DNA of 9,570 bases from an uncultured Lachnospiraceae bacterium (GTDB lineage: Bacteria > Bacillota_A > Clostridia > Lachnospirales > Lachnospiraceae). Each line of letters opens with the position of its first letter. Position 1 is the first letter of the stretch. The notes below the pieces were generated by a model. It was not told the origin of the DNA, made no database searches, and worked only from the letters and a program-made list of their open reading frames with translations. Below are positions 5,096 through 9,570 of this stretch, in pieces. The stretch is from NCBI GenBank assembly GCA_947302185.1, contig CAMYVI010000088.1:1-9570 (forward strand), written 5' to 3'. Made by a program: the position numbers and the translations under genes.

Positions 5096-6313
5096 ATGAA
5101 AAGCATAACAAGCGTTTATAAAATCGGAAATGGTCCGTCCAGCTCTCATACTGTAGGCCCGTATCACGCCGCCCAGACCTTCGGAAACCGATATCCGGAT
5201 GCAGACTCATACGAGGTAACCTTATACGGCTCTCTGGCTTTCACCGGGGAGGGTCACGGCACTGGGAAGGCAATCATGGAAGGCCTGCCCGGAGCTAAGA
5301 TCATTTTCGACAGGGAGACTCCGGAGGATAAACTTCCGCACCCGAACACGATGCTGTTCAAAGCATTCAAAGGGGGGAAGGAGATCACTGCGACAAGAAT
5401 TTTCAGTATCGGCGGAGGCTCCATTCGCATTGAAAATGAATCCTCCGAAGAAGACAGGGAAGTTTACCCGCAGAAGAATTTTTCCGAAATCGTGGCCCTC
5501 TGTAATCAGGAGAAAATCAGCATTATTCAGCTCATTTACATTCTGGAAGGATACACACTTCGCGATTATCTGAAGAAAATCTGGAAAGCCATGCAGGAAT
5601 CCGTTGAGCGGGGGCTTCAGGCGGACGGCATTTTACCCGGCGGACTGAACCTTACGAGAAAGGCAAAGTATCTGTATGAGAAGCGCTGCTACAATGAGAG
5701 TGCGGACGTCACGATGAACCGCGTCATTGCGGCATATGCCTACGCAGTCAGTGAAGAAAATGCGGCGGAGAATGTCGTTGTGACAGCCCCCACCTGCGGA
5801 AGCTGCGGGGTGCTCCCGTCCATTTTGTACTATATGTATAAGGAACGCGGCTTCCCGGAGGAGGAAATACTGGATGCCCTAGCGGTGGCCGGTCTGGTGG
5901 GAAATGTGATTCGGACAAATGCAAGCATTTCCGGCGCAGAGTGCGGATGCCAGGCCGAGATCGGCAGTGCATGCTCCATGGCGGCAGCGGCGGTCGCGCA
6001 GCTCTACGGGCTCAGCATCGACCAGATCGAGTATGCTGCCGAGATAGCAATGGAACACAATCTCGGGCTTACATGCGACCCGGTGGGCGGGCTTGTTCAG
6101 ATCCCGTGTATCGAGAGAAATGCGGTCGCGGCGATGAGGGCGCTCAGTTCCGTAAATCTGTCGAGATTCCTGTATGCGACGAGAAAGATTTCATTTGACG
6201 ACGTTGTGGCGACCATGTATCGCACGGGGCTTGACCTGAACGAGAAGTATCGCGAGACATCCCATGGTGGGCTGGCGAAGATTTATAATGAGGAGCACGC
6301 AGCGGGGGTGTGA
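5096..6313 (+). CDS. sdaA: L-serine ammonia-lyase, single-chain [4Fe-4S] type
   Basis: A 405-residue enzyme converting L-serine to pyruvate and ammonia in the cytosol. The N-terminal domain opens with the signature KIGNGPSSSHTVGP (9-22) and contains SLAFTGEGHGT; the catalytic domain has PTCGSCGVLPS (232-242), GAECGCQAEIGSACSMAAAA (280-299) and GLTCDPVGGLVQIPCIERN (324-342). Cys 285, 327 and 338 have the 42 and 11 residue spacings of the three cluster-ligating cysteines of the Legionella enzyme, so an oxygen-labile [4Fe-4S] cluster is expected. The C-terminal Cys tail that ligates the fourth iron in that enzyme is absent: the protein ends HAAGV with no Cys after 338. The start at 5096 is chosen for its AGGAGA site (5084-5089) and because the signature then lies at the usual place; the frame is open to a TTG at 5042 with no comparable site. 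Both domains are fused in one chain, whereas many Firmicutes have split subunits. Confidence 0.93.
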   Translation: MKSITSVYKIGNGPSSSHTVGPYHAAQTFGNRYPDADSYEVTLYGSLAFTGEGHGTGKAIMEGLPGAKIIFDRETPEDKLPHPNTMLFKAFKGGKEITATRIFSIGGGSIRIENESSEEDREVYPQKNFSEIVALCNQEKISIIQLIYILEGYTLRDYLKKIWKAMQESVERGLQADGILPGGLNLTRKAKYLYEKRCYNESADVTMNRVIAAYAYAVSEENAAENVVVTAPTCGSCGVLPSILYYMYKERGFPEEEILDALAVAGLVGNVIRTNASISGAECGCQAEIGSACSMAAAAVAQLYGLSIDQIEYAAEIAMEHNLGLTCDPVGGLVQIPCIERNAVAAMRALSSVNLSRFLYATRKISFDDVVATMYRTGLDLNEKYRETSHGGLAKIYNEEHAAGV

Positions 6314-6314
6314 T

Positions 6315-6342
6315 GCACAAACAAGCACAAACGTGCACAAAC
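6315..6342. repeat. Three GCACAAAC direct repeats, 10-bp period
   Basis: GCACAAAC occurs at 6315-6322, 6325-6332 and 6335-6342 with two-base spacers, starting 2 bp after the serine dehydratase stop and running into the left arm of the third hairpin repeat. The one-helical-turn period suggests slippage or a protein-binding array. Nothing equivalent flanks the other two hairpin repeats. Confidence 0.8.
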
Positions 6343-6414
6343 GGGGACGGTTCTTAATCGTTAAGAACCGTCCCCGTTTGAGAAGAACCGTCCCTAATGG
6401 TCAGGGACTGTCCC
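6338..6414. repeat. REP-like hairpin repeat, copy 3
   Basis: The longest copy: a perfect 20-bp stem (6338-6357 against 6361-6380, loop TCG) around the TTAAGAACCGTCCC unit. A further near-complete direct unit, AAGAACCGTCCC, is at 6383-6394, and a degenerate inverted pair GGGAC/GTCCC at 6404-6414. GTCCCT (6390-6395) can also pair with AGGGAC (6403-6408). It lies between the convergent serine dehydratase and PucR-type genes and could block read-through in both directions, though no T-run is present. Confidence 0.9.
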
Positions 6415-6449
6415 CGATTACACCGCGCCCAACGGCATTAAGGCGAATG

Positions 6450-7982
6450 TCACTCAGCCGGCTTTATCTGAATTATATAAAAGGACATGCGCAGCGCGAA
6501 CTGCGTGTCAGGATCATTCAGGTCAAGCCCGCTGATCTCCTCCACCTTCCGCAGACGGTAAATGACGCTGTTCCGATGAAGATACAGCGCATCTGCCGTT
6601 TTTTTTATACTGCAGCTGTTCTGAATATATTCCCGGACCGTCTCCAGCAGCTTGGTTCTGTATTCCTCATCGTACTGTGCTATGCACGAAACGGCGGGAT
6701 GAATGTACCTTGTGATATCGCCTGTTTCCGAAAAATGTTTAAGCATGACGGAAACACTGAACTCCTCAAATGAGAACACCCGCTTCTCCGTATCTATACT
6801 TTTTCCCGTCACAAGAGCGTCCTGAGCCTCGCTGAGAGCCTCCCTCAGAAGTTCGATTCTGTGGAAGGGATTGCTGATTCCCACATTGACGTTATATTTT
6901 GAAGGAAATAAATCGAGCAAATGCCCGACGCTCTCCGCATCGGCAACACTGCACACAACAATCGTCGCCTTTCTGTATGTGATAACATGGCAGTCGGGCA
7001 GTTCCCTGTGAAATGCTTCGTGCAGAGATTTTCCCTTTATCGAAGGAATTTCGGAACTGTCCGGCCTGAAATACAGAAGCTTCATATTCTCCTGAAACTT
7101 CATATCCCTGTATGCTTCGGGCAGATTCTCCAGCGGCGTGCCTATGAGCAGATTATAAAGAAAAGTCTGATACTCACTTGTCCTGTAAAGAAGTTCGGGC
7201 GAATATGAAAGCAGGGTATAGCCGGTGACGGAGCTGAGCATACGAAGCATTTCGTAATGCTCCTGACGGTAAGTCTGCTCCCCCTCGATCAAAAGAAGAG
7301 AACCGATCCAGGCGTCTTTGCAGTAGACCCTGCATGCCAGCTTTTTATAGGGAGAGGCGGAACAGGTGACTTCAAACGGCGCGGTGCCGGGATTTGCCAT
7401 TTGCACGGATTTCAGTTTCTTGACTTCCGTGATGAATTCATAGTCACAGTACCCTTTTCTGATATTATCCACCCACAGTTCGTCAGTTACCGGTATCCTC
7501 GTCGAGTGACTGAGAATCCGGAAATCCCGATCGATCAGGACCAGAGACGCATTAAATGTCTGCGACGCCATATCGATCAGTTCGTCGACACTTCGCACGC
7601 TGTCTGCCGTATGCATGAGATAATGCAGGTAATCATTTTCATTTCGTTCTGACAGAATATCCTGGATGCGGTTGAAGACTGCGGCAAATTGCTCTTTCGG
7701 AATTACGGCGAAATCCGAAACGGGAGCTGAAAATGCGGATTCATCAGCAGGAACCGGAGAAATCCCCGTGAATTCAGAGTCACCCGAATCGGATGCAAGA
7801 ATAAAATGGTCCGGCCAAACCCCCGGTTGTCTATCATAACCAAAATACAGAATCGTATTCATCTCGGATTCAGCCTGATCCGCCCATAGTCGCACCCTGG
7901 AAATATTTGTATCGGATGAAGCGGAGATAACTTGAATCGGGGAAAAATGTCTTATTTCATTGACAATATCGGAGAAGGTCAT
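6450..7982 (-). CDS. PucR/CdaR-family transcriptional regulator
   Basis: A 510-residue regulator. The C-terminal ~60 residues are the PucR-type helix-turn-helix: LLETVREYIQNSCSIKKTADALYLHRNSVIYRLRKVEEISGLDL, where SIKKTADALYLHRNSVIYRLRKVE is the DNA-binding unit, followed by DPDTQFALRMSFYI. Upstream are a degenerate GGDEF-like region of the CdaR type (about 280-410, including VVCSVADAES and VNVGISNPFHRIELLREALSEAQDAL), a GAF-like sensing segment (ASLVLIDRDFRILSHS, about 150-165) and a diverged N-terminal domain. The frame extends to an ATG at 8078. I choose 7982 because of the AAGGAAG site at 7991-7997 and because the protein then starts with a normal MTFSDIV. It is divergent from the flavoenzyme gene at 8320, its likely target. 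Activation by a small-molecule substrate is typical of the family; the ligand here is unknown. Confidence 0.9.
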   Translation of the reverse strand: MTFSDIVNEIRHFSPIQVISASSDTNISRVRLWADQAESEMNTILYFGYDRQPGVWPDHFILASDSGDSEFTGISPVPADESAFSAPVSDFAVIPKEQFAAVFNRIQDILSERNENDYLHYLMHTADSVRSVDELIDMASQTFNASLVLIDRDFRILSHSTRIPVTDELWVDNIRKGYCDYEFITEVKKLKSVQMANPGTAPFEVTCSASPYKKLACRVYCKDAWIGSLLLIEGEQTYRQEHYEMLRMLSSVTGYTLLSYSPELLYRTSEYQTFLYNLLIGTPLENLPEAYRDMKFQENMKLLYFRPDSSEIPSIKGKSLHEAFHRELPDCHVITYRKATIVVCSVADAESVGHLLDLFPSKYNVNVGISNPFHRIELLREALSEAQDALVTGKSIDTEKRVFSFEEFSVSVMLKHFSETGDITRYIHPAVSCIAQYDEEYRTKLLETVREYIQNSCSIKKTADALYLHRNSVIYRLRKVEEISGLDLNDPDTQFALRMSFYIIQIKPAE

Positions 7983-8319
7983 CTTATTTTCTTCCTTTCT
8001 GATAAGAACACCGTTATTTTTAGTAAATTCAGGTATTAATAATCCATGTCGGGCATGTTTAAGATAGAGGTTATTCAAATCATTTTCTATAATATTAAGC
8101 TTAGTTTATGATGCACAAAATGTCAATTCTGATTCATATATCGCGTCCATGGTGTATTGTTCTTCCCTGATATAAAATATAAGTAGATTATTGGCGTTTG
8201 CAGCCGGAGACATCAGGAACGGAAACACTTGAAGCAAGCAGTAAAAACCCTGCACGGAAGGAATCAGCCGGCAGGTACACACCAGTAAAACGGAATAAGA
8301 TTCAAAAGGAGGATATACA
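7983..8319. promoter_or_regulatory. Divergent intergenic control region, PucR gene and flavoenzyme gene
   Basis: 337 bp without an ORF of note. For the plus strand, TGATATAAA at 8168-8176 is an extended -10 (TG-n-TATAAA) with no good -35, typical of an activator-dependent promoter. For the minus strand, TTGACA (complement of 8121-8126) is a perfect -35, but the -10 at 17 bp is poor (TAAGCT, complement of 8098-8103). CCTGC/GCAGG (8249-8253, 8271-8275) in the plus-strand leader could form a weak hairpin. Binding sites for the PucR-type protein are expected here but I cannot define them. Confidence 0.45.
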
Positions 8320-9570
8320 ATGTACGAGAAACTTTTTGAGAAGGGGCGTATCGGGAACGTTGAGTTGAAAAACCGCCTCGTTATGACCCCTATGGGAACA
8401 AATTTAGCAGAACTCGACGGAACAGTCGGACCCGCTATGCTCGCTTATTTTGAAGCGAGAGCAAAGGGCGGATGCGGACTTATCATGCCCGAGATATGCA
8501 AGGTCAATGAGAAGACCGGCGTAGGAATGTTCCGCCAGATTGCCGCGACGAGCGACCGCCATATTCCTTCATTGGCGAAACTCGCATCTACGGTACATAA
8601 GTACGGAAGCAAAATTTTCATCCAGCTTCACCACCCCGGCCGTGAAGGCGTCTCCTCTCTGATCGGCGGACAGCCGTGCGTTTCCGCTTCGGACCGTATG
8701 TGTAACGTCTCCAAGCAGGAGACCCGTCCGATGACACTGGATGAGATTCATGAGCTGGTAGAGCAGTTCGGTGATGCCGCTCTTCGCTGCAAGAAGGCAG
8801 GCATCGACGGCGTGGAACTTCACTGCGCGCATGGATATCTGCTTCAGCAGTTCCTCTCCCCGTACACCAACAAGAGAACGGATGAGTATGGCGGAAGCTT
8901 CGAGAACCGGATGAGACTGGTGCTTGAGATCATTGAGGATATCCGCAAAAAATGCGGCAGGGACTATGTACTCGGCTGCCGTGTATCTGTAGATGAGTTC
9001 CTGAACACTATCGGTGTTACAGAAGATTATATCCACATTCAGGATGGTATCCGTATTGTCAAGACGATGGAAGCGGCAGGAATCGACTTCGTAGACGTCA
9101 GCTGCGCACTCTATGAGACCGGCCTCATGGCTGTTGAGCCGATCTCCTTCCCGCAGGGCTGGAGAAAAGATTTCGTAAAGGCTGTCCGCGACAATGTGGA
9201 TATTCCGGTCATTGCGGTATCTTCCATCCGCGAGCCGGCAGTTGCGGAAGCTTTCATCGAGGGCGGAGTCGTTGATTTCGTCGGTATGGGCAGATCCTGG
9301 CTCGCCGATCCGGAATGGGGCATCAAGGTACAGCAGGGCAGAGAGAGTGAGCTCAAGAAGTGCATTAACTGTCTGAGATGCTTCGAGACGCTGATGGGAC
9401 TGAACGCGCAGGGCCTTCCGCTCGAATGTGCCGTCAATCCTCTCACCTGCAACGAGGAGCGCTACGGCGATCTTGAGCCGGATACGTGCGGACACAAGGT
9501 TGTCGTCGTCGGCGGTGGTCCGGGCGGCATGATGGCTGCGGAGACACTCGCAAGAAGAGGCATAAAGACA
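8320..9570 (+). CDS. NADH:flavin oxidoreductase, enoate reductase-like (3' truncated)
   Basis: The first 417 residues of a multidomain flavoenzyme; the frame is open at the window edge. Residues 1-340 are an Old Yellow Enzyme TIM barrel binding FMN: FEKGRIGNVELKNRLVMTPM at the N-terminus, QLHHPGRE (102-109), VELHCAHGYLLQQFLSPYTNKRTDEYGGSFENR (165-197) with the His pair 168/171, and DFVGMGRSWLADP (319-331). A cysteine cluster, C348-x2-C351-x2-C354-x15-C370, should hold the [4Fe-4S] cluster. Then KVVVVGGGPGGMMAAETLARRG (393-414) begins the dinucleotide-binding domain. This order is that of 2,4-dienoyl-CoA reductase, 2-enoate reductase, trimethylamine dehydrogenase and BaiCD/BaiH; full relatives are about 640-680 residues, so roughly 230-260 are missing. 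Start set by AAAGGAGG at 8305-8312. The likely reaction is NAD(P)H-driven reduction of an activated C=C bond; the substrate cannot be assigned. Divergent from the PucR-type gene, its probable regulator. Confidence 0.9.
   Translation, partial: MYEKLFEKGRIGNVELKNRLVMTPMGTNLAELDGTVGPAMLAYFEARAKGGCGLIMPEICKVNEKTGVGMFRQIAATSDRHIPSLAKLASTVHKYGSKIFIQLHHPGREGVSSLIGGQPCVSASDRMCNVSKQETRPMTLDEIHELVEQFGDAALRCKKAGIDGVELHCAHGYLLQQFLSPYTNKRTDEYGGSFENRMRLVLEIIEDIRKKCGRDYVLGCRVSVDEFLNTIGVTEDYIHIQDGIRIVKTMEAAGIDFVDVSCALYETGLMAVEPISFPQGWRKDFVKAVRDNVDIPVIAVSSIREPAVAEAFIEGGVVDFVGMGRSWLADPEWGIKVQQGRESELKKCINCLRCFETLMGLNAQGLPLECAVNPLTCNEERYGDLEPDTCGHKVVVVGGGPGGMMAAETLARRGIKT

Noticed and set aside
1082..6380. Classical rho-independent terminators at the three hairpins
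   Set aside because: Stems are strong but none is followed by a run of T on either strand, so only a possible terminator role is stated.
7983..8078. Upstream ATG (8078) for the PucR-type regulator
   Set aside because: The extra 32 residues have no domain character and the ATG at 7982 has a well-spaced AAGGAAG site.
8569..9495. 308-codon minus-strand open frame opposite the flavoenzyme gene
   Set aside because: It is antisense to a clearly coding frame with multiple conserved motifs, has no recognisable domain and no ribosome site; it is a codon-bias shadow.
8320..9570. Bilirubin reductase (BilR) identity for the flavoenzyme
   Set aside because: As I recall, BilR is marked by an HGDR active-site motif; here the equivalent region reads HCAHGYL, the common Old Yellow Enzyme pattern. 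Bile-acid BaiCD identity is also unsupported, since the barrel differs in the QLHHPGRE region.

Overview
The window looks like chromosomal DNA from a gut-type Clostridia, most likely Lachnospiraceae. This is judged from the protein flavour, strong AGGAGG-type ribosome sites, an oxygen-sensitive Fe-S serine dehydratase, an anaerobic enoate-reductase-like flavoenzyme, and an eroded IS605-type tnpB. No rRNA, tRNA, CRISPR array or intact mobile element is visible. Taxonomy is inferred; there is no marker gene.

Layout. 1-692 is a scrapyard: a GC-rich, internally deleted tnpB relic runs directly into the last part of a ricin-type beta-trefoil (QxW) protein. 811-1077 is a small acylphosphatase gene. 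1165-3655 (minus strand) is a compact four-gene operon, transcribed in the order 84-residue helical protein, alpha/beta hydrolase with a Cys at the nucleophile elbow, iron-sulfur-flavoprotein-like FMN reductase, and cyclophilin-like lipoprotein. A divergent LysR-type regulator (3849-4727) faces it across an intergenic region that holds a sigma-70 promoter and a striking cluster of GAATATC half-sites. 5096-6313 encodes a single-chain [4Fe-4S] L-serine ammonia-lyase behind its own promoter and a roughly 200-nt leader with possible alternative folds. 6450-7982 (minus) is a PucR/CdaR-type regulator, divergent from an Old Yellow Enzyme/Fe-S/Rossmann flavoenzyme (8320 to window end, 3' truncated).

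The unifying non-coding signal is a family of hairpin repeats built from the 14-mer TTAAGAACCGTCCC. It occurs at three gene ends (1082-1155, 4748-4780, 6338-6414); two of the three sites lie between convergent genes. They behave like REP/MITE-type elements, and in places extra direct units follow every 20-21 bp.

How the genes may work together (inference): the LysR gene probably controls the divergent hydrolase/flavoprotein/lipoprotein operon, a small redox or xenobiotic-response module. The PucR protein probably controls the flavoenzyme, which would reduce an activated C=C bond of an unknown substrate. I see no defence or wholly new multi-gene machine. The best candidates for under-described biology are the four-gene redox operon with its operator, the repeat family, and the serine dehydratase leader.
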